A DNA stretch of 64,000 nt from Methylococcus sp. EFPC2 (GTDB lineage: Bacteria > Pseudomonadota > Gammaproteobacteria > Methylococcales > Methylococcaceae). Positions 40,712 through 49,686 of this stretch are shown piece after piece; position 1 is the stretch's first letter, and each line of letters begins with the position of its first letter. The stretch lies in contig NZ_CP070491.1 in NCBI RefSeq assembly GCF_016925495.1, positions 1,860,001 through 1,924,000 on the forward strand, given 5' to 3'. The notes below the pieces were generated by a model that was not told the DNA's origin, searched no databases, and saw nothing but the letters and a program-made list of their open reading frames with translations. Both the position numbers and the translations under genes were made by a program.

Positions 40712-41389
40712 TTACTCCTCCGTAGATAAGTGCTGTTCTTGCGATTGCATGGCCCCGGCCAGATAGATCAAGGCCAGTATGCCGAAAATATAAGCCTGCA
40801 CCAGGGCTTCCACGATGTGCAGCATGAGTATGGGCACCGGTGCCAGGAAGCCGGCGACCAGCAGGATCAACGCGGCGGCGATTTCCAGGCTCATGATGTT
40901 GCCGAACAGACGGATGGCCAGGGCGATGGTGCGGGTGATTTCGCCGATGAGGTGGAACGGCAGGAGTATCGGGCTGGGCGAGAGATAGTGGCGCAGATAG
41001 CGGCGGAATCCCAAGGCACGGATGCCGAACCAGTGCACCGACAGGAAGACCACGACCGCCAGGGCGGCCGTCGCCGAAAGATCGCGGTTGGGAGAAAAAC
41101 CATGGGGGATCAATCCCGCCAGATTGGACGCCACCAGATAGATCCATAGCGTGGCGATGAAGGGCAGGATCCGCTCCGCATGCTGCGGTGCCACCGCGCG
41201 CACGGCCTCGTCCATGGCGGCAACGATGCCTTCCACCGCCGTCTGTCGGCCACCAGGAACGATCGTCAGCCGACGCGTCGACAGGAAGGCCAGGACGACC
41301 AGCAGCGCCATCACCGCCCAGGTCATGACCACCGTAGCGCTGACATGCAGGAAACCGATGCTGAACAGGATGGGTGACTCGAGTTCCAC
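40712..41389 (-). CDS. atpB: N-type ATPase a subunit
   Basis: The a subunit holds the ion half-channels and the essential Arg facing the c ring. The 225-residue protein has five or six membrane helices; the essential Arg lies in the motif ITRTIALAIRLFGNIMSLE. Length and sequence fit the shorter N-type a subunits. It starts 3 bases after the atpQ stop. No atpR gene lies between atpQ and atpB, where N-type operons usually have it. Confidence 0.9.
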   Translation of the reverse strand: MELESPILFSIGFLHVSATVVMTWAVMALLVVLAFLSTRRLTIVPGGRQTAVEGIVAAMDEAVRAVAPQHAERILPFIATLWIYLVASNLAGLIPHGFSPNRDLSATAALAVVVFLSVHWFGIRALGFRRYLRHYLSPSPILLPFHLIGEITRTIALAIRLFGNIMSLEIAAALILLVAGFLAPVPILMLHIVEALVQAYIFGILALIYLAGAMQSQEQHLSTEE

Positions 41390-41392
41390 AGC

Positions 41393-41662
41393 CTACTCCT
41401 GGATCGACCGGTAAACGTTATAGGCGCCGACGATCACGCCCAGGAGGATGAAGCCCACGGTCCAGCGGACCGAATAGCCTGAGCTGAAACCGTCTAGCCA
41501 AAGGCCCAGGTAGGCGCCGAGCACCACCGGGATGCCCATCATCAACCCCAAGGAACCGACGAACAGCGTCTGGGCGAGCAAGGTTTTCCGCTCCCGCTCG
41601 GCCTTGCGCATACGCCCGGCCTGCTTTTCCACCTGTTGCTGCAAACGCTTGGACGGGTTCAT
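41393..41662 (-). CDS. atpQ: N-type ATPase AtpQ (AtpI-like) membrane protein
   Basis: This is an 89-residue protein from ATG 41662, overlapping the atpC stop as ATGA. A basic helical N-terminus is followed by two membrane helices with the motif GIPVVLGAYLGLWLDG and a conserved Asp in that hairpin. AtpQ is the AtpI-like component specific to N-ATPase operons and is thought to help ring assembly. The frame upstream to 41692 lies in atpC. Confidence 0.85.
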   Translation of the reverse strand: MNPSKRLQQQVEKQAGRMRKAERERKTLLAQTLFVGSLGLMMGIPVVLGAYLGLWLDGFSSGYSVRWTVGFILLGVIVGAYNVYRSIQE

Positions 41663-42066
41663 AAGCCTCTCCCCTGCTGGCCGATTTGCCATAGACGCTT
41701 GAGAAACTCATCCTCCATGCGCCGCAGATGGGCCTTCATGGTCTCCAACTGCCTTTCCTCCGCCAGCAGTTCGTCCGTCAGCCGTCGGCTCACCCTCTCG
41801 TAGTCATCGTCGATCAGATAACGGCGCGTATCGAGCCGTAGCGCATTGTCGCAAAAATAAACCACGGCTCCCGGCACCGCCAGGTAATGCCACAGTCCGT
41901 CCACCCGACGGTAGCGCGCCAGCCCGAATACCAGCACGGTGAGAAATCGTGCATGTCCCGCCCAGATGGAAAAACTGCCGCTCGCATCCTGTCCCACGAA
42001 GGCTTCCACGTCCGCCACGGTTTCCGCATGGGTGGCGTCACGCAACTGGAGGGTAAAGGTTTTCAT
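41659..42066 (-). CDS. atpC: N-type ATPase epsilon subunit
   Basis: This is the 135-residue epsilon subunit: an N-terminal beta-sandwich domain (DVEAFVGQDASGSFSIWAG, typical of epsilon) and a C-terminal helical hairpin. In N-ATPase operons atpC follows atpD. Here it is the first gene: the bases upstream contain stops in all frames near its start and no trace of a beta subunit, and its ATG lacks a purine-rich ribosome-binding site. This suggests atpC once depended on translation of an upstream gene (inference). Confidence 0.85.
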   Translation of the reverse strand: MKTFTLQLRDATHAETVADVEAFVGQDASGSFSIWAGHARFLTVLVFGLARYRRVDGLWHYLAVPGAVVYFCDNALRLDTRRYLIDDDYERVSRRLTDELLAEERQLETMKAHLRRMEDEFLKRLWQIGQQGRGL

Positions 42067-42388
42067 GGCGAGGAGATTATCACCCGCCGAGGCCACGAGT
42101 AAGTTGCCGTTTACATGATGCCGCGAACCCCGTCCAGGGAGGCCGCCCGGCAAGCGGAGAACGCCGGGATCGCCAGGTCGGCCGTTGATGCCTGGGAAAA
42201 GGACGCTCAGAGACTCTGATTTGTAACCCGCCTGGCGTCCCGCTTGTATTAGGGATGCGAGATGATTGAGGATGCGACAATTGCGCGGCAGTTGCGGACC
42301 TCCGGGCCGCCCGGCGGGCAGCCGGGGCGGAACGCCTCTCCGGCCCGACGCCACACTTTCGCTCCGTAAACTTGAAACCGAAAGCCCT
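42067..42388. other. Divergent gap between atpC and the RNase J gene
   Basis: These 322 bases separate two genes read in opposite directions. I translated the reverse strand here and found no beta-subunit remnant: no P-loop, no conserved C-terminal block. A GC-rich run of CCGGGCCGCCCGGCGGGCAG-like sequence near 42300 could form hairpins. The stretch probably holds both promoters, but no confident promoter could be called. Confidence 0.5.
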
Positions 42389-43783
42389 ATGCAGTCCATC
42401 ATCCCTGCCAAAGACGAACTCCTGTTCCTGCCTCTCGGCGGTACCGGCGAGATCGGTATGAATCTGACGCTGTACGGCCACGACGGGGCCTGGATCGCGG
42501 TCGATCTCGGCATCACCTTCGGCGGCGACGACTTTCCCGACCACCCGGTGATGATGGCCGACCCCGCCTTTATCGCAGCCCGGCGCGAGCGCCTCGCCGG
42601 CATCATCCTGACGCACGGCCATGAAGACCATATCGGCGCACTGCCTTATCTCTGGCAAAAGCTGCGCTGCCCCATCTACGCGACACCCTTCACGGCGGCC
42701 CTGGTCCGATCCAAGCTCGTCAGCACCGGCAGCGACGATGCGCCGCTGGTCGAAGTCGCCTTGGGTGCGCGCGTTCAGGTAGGTCCTTTCTCGGTCGAAT
42801 ACGTCACCATGACGCACTCCATACCGGAACCCAATGCGTTGTTGATCAAAACATCCGAAGGCGCCGTCCTGCATACCGGCGACTGGAAACTCGACGACCG
42901 CCCGGTGGTGGGACGCGGCTACGATCATCCCAGACTCGTCGCCCTGCGGCGTGAGCCCCTGCTGGCGATGGTATGCGACTCCACCAATGCGGTCGTCCCC
43001 GGCCATACCGGCTCCGAGGGCAGCCTGTTCGAGCCGCTGCTCAGGCTGGGGGAACAGGCGACGGGACGCATCTTGGTGACGGCATTCGCCAGCAATATCG
43101 CCCGCCTGGTGACCCTGGCACGGGTCGCCGGCACGCTGGGACGGCGTTTTGGCGTGGTCGGTCAGGCCATGGAACGGATGGTGGCCGTCGCCCGCGGCAC
43201 CGGCTACTGGCCGGGCGATTTGCCCGAACTGCTCGACGGGCGCCATCTGGGCCATTTGCCTCCGGCGGAAGTCTTCGCCGTTTGCACCGGCAGCCAGGGC
43301 GAGGCGAATGCGGCGCTCACGCGCATCAGCCAGGACATGCACCGCGACCTGTTATTGGATCCGGGCGACACGGTGATTTTTTCCTCCCGGGTGATACCCG
43401 GTAACGAGGGCGCGGTCGAGCGTATCTATAGGCGCCTGCGTGCGCTCGGCATTCATGTCCTCACCGATCATGACGCACCCATCCACGTCTCCGGCCATCC
43501 GGCAGAAGAGGACTTGCGCCGGCTTTATAACTGGGTGCAGCCGCCGCTGGTGATCCCGGTGCACGGCACCCCGCGGCACCTCGCCGCCAACGCAGAAATC
43601 GCGGCCGCCTGTCACGTCCCGCATACCGCCATCGTCGAGAACGGCGCGCTTTGCCGCCTGAGCCGAGGGGGGCTGCAGAGGCTAGGCCAAATCGATACCG
43701 GAAGGCTCAGCGTGCGGCCGGACGGCCGTTTGGCGCCGGTATTGCCGGACGTCCTGCAGGAAATGCGCGCTCGGGTTCATTGA
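42389..43783 (+). CDS. RNase J-family metallo-beta-lactamase ribonuclease
   Basis: This is 464 residues from ATG 42389 (MQSIIPAKDELLFLPLGG). It has the RNase J signature: LGGTGEIGMNL at the start, the zinc motif LTHGHEDHIGALP (residues 74-86), a beta-CASP domain (~200-340) with FASNIARL and the C-terminal metal His in HVSGHPAEEDLRRL and PVHGTP. RNase J enzymes cleave RNA as 5'-3' exo- and endonucleases; most gammaproteobacteria use RNase E instead. It lacks the C-terminal RNase J domain of longer forms, so a narrower role is possible. Confidence 0.88.
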   Translation: MQSIIPAKDELLFLPLGGTGEIGMNLTLYGHDGAWIAVDLGITFGGDDFPDHPVMMADPAFIAARRERLAGIILTHGHEDHIGALPYLWQKLRCPIYATPFTAALVRSKLVSTGSDDAPLVEVALGARVQVGPFSVEYVTMTHSIPEPNALLIKTSEGAVLHTGDWKLDDRPVVGRGYDHPRLVALRREPLLAMVCDSTNAVVPGHTGSEGSLFEPLLRLGEQATGRILVTAFASNIARLVTLARVAGTLGRRFGVVGQAMERMVAVARGTGYWPGDLPELLDGRHLGHLPPAEVFAVCTGSQGEANAALTRISQDMHRDLLLDPGDTVIFSSRVIPGNEGAVERIYRRLRALGIHVLTDHDAPIHVSGHPAEEDLRRLYNWVQPPLVIPVHGTPRHLAANAEIAAACHVPHTAIVENGALCRLSRGGLQRLGQIDTGRLSVRPDGRLAPVLPDVLQEMRARVH

Positions 43784-43882
43784 TGCTCGCGGTCCTCGAC
43801 CTCGAGCCGATCGGAGGCTTCGAACGGCGCCACGAAATTTCGCGCCGGGGTCGTTATACTGGCTTTCCCGCCACCGCCCCGC

Positions 43883-45229
43883 ATGACCATGACGACCGAA
43901 CTGCAGGCCCCCCGTACGATCTACACCGTGTCCGAGTTGAACGGCCGGGCCCGGCTGGTCTTGAGCACCCAACTGGGTACGGTCTGGGTGGAAGGGGAGA
44001 TTTCCAATCTATCGCAACCTTCGTCGGGCCACCTCTATTTCACCCTCAAGGACCGCGACGCCCAGGTTCGCTGCGCCTTGTTTCGGGGAAGCGTGCGGGG
44101 ACTGGCTTGTCGTCCGCAAAACGGCATTCAGGTGTTGGTCCGTGCGCAGGTCACCCTGTACGAACCCCGAGGCGACTACCAGTTGGTGGTCGATTATCTG
44201 GAGGAAGCCGGCGACGGTGCCCTGCGGCGGGCTTATGAAGCGCTCAAGTTGAAGCTCGCGGGCGAAGGCCTGTTCGATCCGGCACGGAAAACGCCCTTGC
44301 CCGCCCTGCCCCGCTGCGTCGGCATCGTAACCTCGCCCACCGGCGCCGCGGTACGCGACGTGCTTCACGTGCTCGCCCGGCGCTTTCCGGCTCTACCGGT
44401 GCTGATTTTTCCCACCAAGGTGCAGGGCCGCGAAGCCGCGGCGGAGATTGCGGGCGCCATTGGACTTGCCGAGCGCTGCGGCCTTTGCGACGTGCTGCTC
44501 TTGGCCCGCGGCGGCGGTTCCCTGGAGGACCTGTGGGCATACAACGAGGAAATCGTGGCGCGGGCGATCGCCGCCTGTTCCATCCCCATCGTCAGCGGGG
44601 TGGGACACGAAACCGATACTACCATCGCCGATCTGGCCGCCGACCTTCGTGCCCCCACGCCTTCCGCCGCCGCAGAGGCGGTCAGCCCGGATCGTGTGGA
44701 ATGGCTGGCGCGCTGTGCTCGGCTGGAGTCCCAGTTGCGCCACCCCATGCGGGTACGCCTGGAAGGATACGCCCGGACCCTGCTCCATCTGGAATCCAGG
44801 CTGCGCCTGTCCCATCCGCGCCGGGCTTTGGACCGCAATGCGCAGAAACTGGACGAACTGGAACTGCGTCTGCAACGGGCTCATGCGCACTGCCTGACCC
44901 GGCACGCGGCGCGTTTCTCCCGCGTGGCGACGCGCTTGCTCGCCCACCGCCCGGATCGGACCCTGACCCTGCTAGCCGCCCGTCGGGACGACTGGGAACG
45001 CCGCCTGAACAACGCCATCCGTAGCCAGCTGCAGCACCGGGGCATGAGGCTGGCCCAATACAGCGAGAAACTGCACACCGTCAGCCCGCTGGCTACGCTC
45101 GCGCGCGGCTATTCCATCACGCTGAGGCGACTCGACGGGAAAGCGCTGCTCGATGCGAGCGAAGTTGAAAAAGGCGAACTGATAGAAACCCGATTCGCGG
45201 CAAGCAGCCTCATCAGCCGGGTGGAATGA
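43883..45229 (+). CDS. xseA: Exodeoxyribonuclease VII large subunit
   Basis: XseA degrades single-stranded DNA with XseB. The 448-residue protein has an N-terminal OB-fold domain (WVEGEISNLSQPSSGHLYFTL), the nuclease domain with GIVTSPTGAAVRDVLHVLARR and RGGGSLEDLWAYNEE, and a C-terminal coiled coil ending in a small domain. Length and motifs are normal. It starts at ATG 43883, with an ATG also at 43889, about 100 bases after the RNase J gene. xseB is not in this window. Confidence 0.96.
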   Translation: MTMTTELQAPRTIYTVSELNGRARLVLSTQLGTVWVEGEISNLSQPSSGHLYFTLKDRDAQVRCALFRGSVRGLACRPQNGIQVLVRAQVTLYEPRGDYQLVVDYLEEAGDGALRRAYEALKLKLAGEGLFDPARKTPLPALPRCVGIVTSPTGAAVRDVLHVLARRFPALPVLIFPTKVQGREAAAEIAGAIGLAERCGLCDVLLLARGGGSLEDLWAYNEEIVARAIAACSIPIVSGVGHETDTTIADLAADLRAPTPSAAAEAVSPDRVEWLARCARLESQLRHPMRVRLEGYARTLLHLESRLRLSHPRRALDRNAQKLDELELRLQRAHAHCLTRHAARFSRVATRLLAHRPDRTLTLLAARRDDWERRLNNAIRSQLQHRGMRLAQYSEKLHTVSPLATLARGYSITLRRLDGKALLDASEVEKGELIETRFAASSLISRVE

Positions 45230-46059
45230 ATCCCGCGGTGTCCTCGACCATCAAATCCTGGCTGCTGCACGGCGTCCTGCTGATCGCCGTCGCACTTACC
45301 CTGTTCCCGCTTTTCTGGATGGTTTCGGTCTCGCTGATGCCAGCCATGGCCGCCACGCGTCTGCCGCCCCCCCTGTGGCCCGAAAGCATCACCTTCGAGC
45401 ATTACAAGACCTTGTTCACCCAACTCGACCTGGCCCGTTACCTGCTTAACAGCACTTTGCTGGCCACGGCGATCACCCTGCTCTCCTTGTCGCTCAACGC
45501 CCTGGCCGGGTACGCCTTCGCGAAATTCCGCTTCGCCGGACGCGACCGCCTGTTTCGCTACCTGCTGACCGCGATGGTCATACCCGGCCAAGTGGCGATG
45601 CTGCCGCTGTTTCTGCTGCTCAAGCAACTCGGATTGGTCAATTCCTACGGCGGCGTGATCGTGCCGGGCATGGCCAGCATATTCGGCATCTTCCTCATCC
45701 GTCAGTTCGCGCTGTCCATCCCCGACAGCCTGCTGGACGCCGCCCGCATCGACGGCGCGAGCGAGTTGCGCATCTGGTGGTCGCTAGTCCTTCCGCTGTG
45801 CAAGCCTATCCTGGTCACGCTGGCCATTTTCACCTTCATGGGGAGTTGGAACGATTTCATGTGGCCTTTGATCATCCTGACCGACAACGACCTGTACACC
45901 CTGCCGGTCGCGCTGGCGAACCTCCTGGGCGAGCATGTTCAGGATATCGAATTGATGATGTCCGCCGCGGTGCTGACCCTGCTTCCGGTCATGGTCGTTT
46001 TTCTGGCATTGCAACGGCACTACATCGAGGGTTTGGTGCTGGGGAGCGTGAAGGAATAA
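45226..46059 (+). CDS. ABC carbohydrate transporter permease (MalG/UgpE family)
   Basis: This is 277 residues with six membrane helices. The EAA-like permease motif SLLDAARIDGASELRIWWSLVLPLCKP is at about residue 165-190, which marks an ABC importer permease of the sugar (CUT1) group. Its ATG overlaps the xseA stop as ATGA. No binding protein, partner permease or ATPase gene is beside it, so it is either an orphan or its partners lie elsewhere. Substrate unknown. Confidence 0.88.
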   Translation: MNPAVSSTIKSWLLHGVLLIAVALTLFPLFWMVSVSLMPAMAATRLPPPLWPESITFEHYKTLFTQLDLARYLLNSTLLATAITLLSLSLNALAGYAFAKFRFAGRDRLFRYLLTAMVIPGQVAMLPLFLLLKQLGLVNSYGGVIVPGMASIFGIFLIRQFALSIPDSLLDAARIDGASELRIWWSLVLPLCKPILVTLAIFTFMGSWNDFMWPLIILTDNDLYTLPVALANLLGEHVQDIELMMSAAVLTLLPVMVVFLALQRHYIEGLVLGSVKE

Positions 46060-46196
46060 CTCGGGCTTACCTCGAAGGGCATGGGAACCGATTATTTACT
46101 CTCAGGCAACGTGGCGTAAATTGCGCGGTTATTGTAGATAAATCGTGAATCCTTATGATGAAGCCGTCGCTTTTGATTCATCACAGGAGTATCGAA

Positions 46197-46322
46197 ATGA
46201 CGGACATCACATGGCTAGAAGTGATATTGATAGGCGCATTCGCCGGAACACTGGCGTTTTCGATCGCTTTTTGCACGAGCAATTACCGCAGTCCGGTGCT
46301 CGACGAGGAACGTCGCCGCTAA
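46197..46322 (+). CDS. Small single-pass membrane protein, 41 residues
   Basis: ATG 46197 follows a good ribosome-binding site (AGGAG at 46185-46189, 7 bases before the start) and the frame ends at TAA 46322. The peptide starts MTDITWLEVILIGAFAG, has one hydrophobic helix (about residues 8-26) and a charged C-terminus, VLDEERRR. Such small membrane peptides often act as subunits of respiratory complexes or transporters, but I recognise no family. The gene lies between the permease and the convergent sspB. The ribosome-binding site and the hydrophobic pattern are the only support. Confidence 0.55.
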   Translation: MTDITWLEVILIGAFAGTLAFSIAFCTSNYRSPVLDEERRR

Positions 46323-46377
46323 GCCGCGCGGGCTGGCGAGAAGAGGGTTCGGGGCCGTCGCGAACCGGCCGCCGTGA

Positions 46378-46776
46378 CTATTTGACGACCCGCAGATTGG
46401 GACGCGCGCGCGGCGGACGCTGCTCGCCGCCCTTCTCGGGCTCTTCCGGCGGGGGAGGCGCGTCGTCCTCCCCTTCCTCGAAGACCATGCCGCGTCCGTT
46501 TTCGCGGGCGTAAATGGCGAGCACCGCCGCGATGGGTGCCCGAACATGCATGGGCGTCCCGCTGAAGCGGGCGCTGAATTCGATGACCTTATCCCCCAAC
46601 TGCAGCCCCTGCACCGCTTGAGGCCGGAGGTTCAGGACGATGCGTCCATCTTCCACATAGGCGGTCGGCACCTCGACGTCCTTCGCCTCCGCATTGACCA
46701 ACAGGTAGGGCGTGCAGTTGTTGTCGACGATCCAGTCGTAAACGGCCCGGATCAGATAAGGCTTGAGCGAGCCCAT
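46378..46776 (-). CDS. sspB: ClpXP specificity-enhancing factor SspB
   Basis: SspB delivers ssrA-tagged proteins to ClpXP. It is 132 residues from ATG 46776, which shares one base with the sspA stop. The substrate-binding domain is seen in LKPYLIRAVYDWIVDNNCTPYLLVNAEA and GKVIEF-like blocks (GDKVIEFSARFSG). A Pro/Glu-rich linker follows, and the C-terminus ends PNLRVVK, the ClpX-binding tail typical of SspB (LRVVK). Confidence 0.96.
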   Translation of the reverse strand: MGSLKPYLIRAVYDWIVDNNCTPYLLVNAEAKDVEVPTAYVEDGRIVLNLRPQAVQGLQLGDKVIEFSARFSGTPMHVRAPIAAVLAIYARENGRGMVFEEGEDDAPPPPEEPEKGGEQRPPRARPNLRVVK

Positions 46777-47423
46777 CAGGCGGTAAGCATTTCCGCAGGA
46801 GCACTGAAGTCGCGCTCCTGATCGCTCAAACTGGCCTGAAAGCCTTCCCGCTCGAACAAGCGCTGGGCATAGCTCTTCACGGCCTCGGCCTGCTTGGGCA
46901 ACTCTATCCCCAAGGAAGCCAGACGCCAAAGCAGGGGACCCAGCGCGCAATCGACCAAAGAAAATTCGTCGCTCAGGAAAAACGGTTTGGCCGCAAACAG
47001 GGGCGTCGCGGATATCAGGCTTTCGCGCAGCGCTTTCTTGGGTTTGAGGGCTTTCTTGTCCGCCGATTTTTCGATCTCGTCGAGCAGGCTGTACCAGTCC
47101 TGATCGATGCGGTGTACCAGCATGCGTGCCCGCGCGCGCGATACGGGGTCCATGGGATGCAGAGGCGGATGCGGGAAGCGTTCGTCCAGATACTCCATGA
47201 TGATGCGCGATTCATACAATACGAGGTCGCGGTCCACCATCGTCGGAGTCGTTCCGAAAGGATTCAGCTCAAGCAAATCCTCCGGCGGTTGATTGACGTC
47301 GATATATTCGACATCCGCCGCAATACCTTTTTCGAAGAGGACAAACCGCGTACGATGGCTGTAGGCGCACGTGGGGGAACAGAAAAGAGTCATCACCGAT
47401 TTGCGACTGGCCGCAGTTGCCAC
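46776..47423 (-). CDS. sspA: Stringent starvation protein A
   Basis: SspA is a glutathione-transferase-fold protein that binds RNA polymerase and affects transcription in stationary phase and acid stress. The 215-residue protein has an N-terminal thioredoxin-like domain (TLFCSPTCAYSHRTRFVLFEKGI) and a helical C-terminal domain. It heads the sspA-sspB operon, which in gammaproteobacteria usually follows petABC, as here. Confidence 0.96.
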   Translation of the reverse strand: MATAASRKSVMTLFCSPTCAYSHRTRFVLFEKGIAADVEYIDVNQPPEDLLELNPFGTTPTMVDRDLVLYESRIIMEYLDERFPHPPLHPMDPVSRARARMLVHRIDQDWYSLLDEIEKSADKKALKPKKALRESLISATPLFAAKPFFLSDEFSLVDCALGPLLWRLASLGIELPKQAEAVKSYAQRLFEREGFQASLSDQERDFSAPAEMLTA

Positions 47424-47578
47424 GCTTATACCTCACAAATTTCCAAGGAAAACCCCTGCCATCGGGACGACCAACAAAATCACGGGCGAGCCCCACCCGG
47501 CGGCGAGGAGTCGATCCCCCGGAGGTCGTTTAAATCCGCCAGACGGTAATGGGAGCTCCGCATTCTACCACGAAAACC

Positions 47579-48307
47579 CTACTCTACGCCCTCCCAATAC
47601 GCTTTCTTGAGCTTGTAGAACAGCACCGCCAGGATGAGAAGGCCGAAGATGACGTATTTGCCCAGCCGCAGACGCTGGTACTGGGACGGCTCTCCGGCAT
47701 AGGAGAGAAAGGCCACCAGGTCGTTGACGAACTGGTCATATTGCTTGGGCGTGAGCTTCCCCGGTTGGGCGAGTTCCAGGCGGGTGATCGCCTTATCGTC
47801 GCCTTTCGCGTTGTGTACCGCTTTCTGCAGGCCCTGCAACTCCCACAGGACGTTCGGCATGCCCACGTCCGGAAAGACCACGTTGTTCACGCCGCTCGGT
47901 CGGCTAGGATCGGCATAAAAACCTTTGAGATAGCCGTACAGCCAGTCGACGCCTCGCGCACGGGCTATCAGGGACAGATCCGGCGGCTCCACGCCGAACC
48001 ACTCCTGCGCGTCTTCCTTATCCATAGCGCTGAGCAAGCTGTCCTGAATTTTCAGCCCGTCCAGCAATACATCCTTGCGCAGATCGTCTTCCTTGAGTTT
48101 GAGGTCCGCCCCCAGGCGGGAATAACGCAAATGTTTGACCGAGTGGCAGCCCACGCAATAGTTGACATAAGCTGCAGCGCCACGCCGGACCGATTCGAGG
48201 TCAAATACGTCCGCGTCGGCGTCGCCGAGATCGACGGAGCTATTGGATGAGGCCTGGGCGCAAAAAGAGAGCGCCAGGATTAAAAATCCGATTAATGCTT
48301 TCATCAT
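47579..48307 (-). CDS. petC: Cytochrome c1 of the bc1 complex
   Basis: Cytochrome c1 passes electrons from the Rieske protein to soluble cytochrome c. The 242-residue protein has a signal peptide, the haem-binding motif CVGCH (Cys51, Cys54, His55), the sixth-ligand Met region (VVFPDVGMPNVLW) and a C-terminal membrane anchor (YVIFGLLILAVLFYKLK). It overlaps petB by 4 bases, the last gene of petA-petB-petC. Confidence 0.96.
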   Translation of the reverse strand: MMKALIGFLILALSFCAQASSNSSVDLGDADADVFDLESVRRGAAAYVNYCVGCHSVKHLRYSRLGADLKLKEDDLRKDVLLDGLKIQDSLLSAMDKEDAQEWFGVEPPDLSLIARARGVDWLYGYLKGFYADPSRPSGVNNVVFPDVGMPNVLWELQGLQKAVHNAKGDDKAITRLELAQPGKLTPKQYDQFVNDLVAFLSYAGEPSQYQRLRLGKYVIFGLLILAVLFYKLKKAYWEGVE

Positions 48308-49686
48308 TGTGATTTGCAGCAGGTATTTTTAATTTTGGCGTAGACAAGCTGAACCTGGCCCTCGGCTTTTTGCCAAACCTCGGTCGACTTCAACCACTGC
48401 AGCGATGCGCGCACGACATCCCAGAGTTTGCCTTCGCGCTTCTCCAAAGGAATGACGGCCTCCGTCAGGCGTTCCGGAATCGGCTTGGTTTGCTCCCGTG
48501 CCGAAAGCAAGGGCAGCGCCAGGAAGAAGCCGAAATAAACCAGGGAGAACGCTCTGGCGAACAAGGTCGCCACCTCGGTGGCCGGCTTCGTGCCCAAAAC
48601 GCCCAGCCCCAGGAAGGCGATCACGAACAGCGTCAGCGCGATCTTGAATGCCGGCCCGCGATACCGTATGGACCGCACCCCGCAGCGGTCGAGCCAGGGC
48701 AGCAAGAACAGCAGGATGATGGAAGCCCCCATGGCCACGACGCCGCCCAGCTTGTCCGGGATCGCGCGCAGAATGGAATAGAAGGGTGTGAAGTACCAGA
48801 CCGGCGCGATATGCTCCGGCGTCTTCATCGGGTCGGCCGGCTCGAAATTGGGGTGTTCCAGGAAATATCCACCGAATTCGGGCAGGTAGAACAGGATCAG
48901 CGAGAACACGATCAGGAATACGGCGACGCCGAACAAATCCTTGACCGTGTAGTAGGGATGGAACGGAATGCCGTCCACGGGCACGCCATCGGCACCCTTG
49001 TTTTTCTTGATCTCGATGCCGTCCGGATTATTCGATCCCACGGTATGCAGGGCCGCGAGATGCAGCACCACCAGTCCCAGCAACGCCAAGGGCACGGCAA
49101 TCACGTGGAAGGCGAAGAAGCGATTGAGCGTCGCATCCGCCACGACGTAGTCACCGCGGATCCACACGGCCAAGTCTTCTCCTATGCCCGGAATCGCGCC
49201 GAACAAGGAAATGATCACCTGGGCTCCCCAATACGACATCTGCCCCCAAGGCAACAAATACCCCATGAAGGCCTCGGCCATGAGCAGCACGAATATGACC
49301 ATGCCGAACAGCCAGACCAGTTCCCGCGGTTTCTTGAAGGAGCCGTAGAACAGCGCGCGGAACATATGGAGATAGATGACGATGAAGAAGGCCGACGCAC
49401 CGGTGGAGTGCATGTAGCGGATCAGCCATCCCCAGTTGACATCGCGCATGATGTATTCGACGGAGTCGAACGCCAGCTTCGCATCCGGCTTGTAATGCAT
49501 GGTCAGGAATATGCCGGTGACGATCTGGTTGACCAGCACCAGCAAGGCCAGCGAGCCGAAGAAATAAAGAAAGTTGAAATTCTTAGGCGCGTAATACTTG
49601 GCCAGATGCTCGTTCCAGAACGAACTGAGCGGGAGACGTTCGTCGACCCAATCCAACAAGGCCTTGGCTTTTTCGTTGGCCATCAT
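48304..49686 (-). CDS. petB: Cytochrome b of the bc1 complex
   Basis: This is the membrane core subunit that binds two haems and oxidises quinol at the Qo site. The 460-residue protein has eight membrane helices; visible motifs are GWLIRYMHSTGASAFF, GYLLPWGQMSYWGAQVI and the haem-ligand helix FFAFHVIAVPLALLGLVVLH. The Qo-site PEWY motif equivalent is APVWYFTPFYSILRAI, where the first residue differs (PVWY). A C-terminal tail of about 40 residues ends in CCKSQ. Start overlaps the petA stop. Confidence 0.95.
   Translation of the reverse strand: MMANEKAKALLDWVDERLPLSSFWNEHLAKYYAPKNFNFLYFFGSLALLVLVNQIVTGIFLTMHYKPDAKLAFDSVEYIMRDVNWGWLIRYMHSTGASAFFIVIYLHMFRALFYGSFKKPRELVWLFGMVIFVLLMAEAFMGYLLPWGQMSYWGAQVIISLFGAIPGIGEDLAVWIRGDYVVADATLNRFFAFHVIAVPLALLGLVVLHLAALHTVGSNNPDGIEIKKNKGADGVPVDGIPFHPYYTVKDLFGVAVFLIVFSLILFYLPEFGGYFLEHPNFEPADPMKTPEHIAPVWYFTPFYSILRAIPDKLGGVVAMGASIILLFLLPWLDRCGVRSIRYRGPAFKIALTLFVIAFLGLGVLGTKPATEVATLFARAFSLVYFGFFLALPLLSAREQTKPIPERLTEAVIPLEKREGKLWDVVRASLQWLKSTEVWQKAEGQVQLVYAKIKNTCCKSQ

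Noticed and set aside
42067-42388. Possible remnant of atpD upstream of atpC
   Set aside because: Reading the reverse strand here gives no beta-subunit block; the frames break at stops and match nothing.
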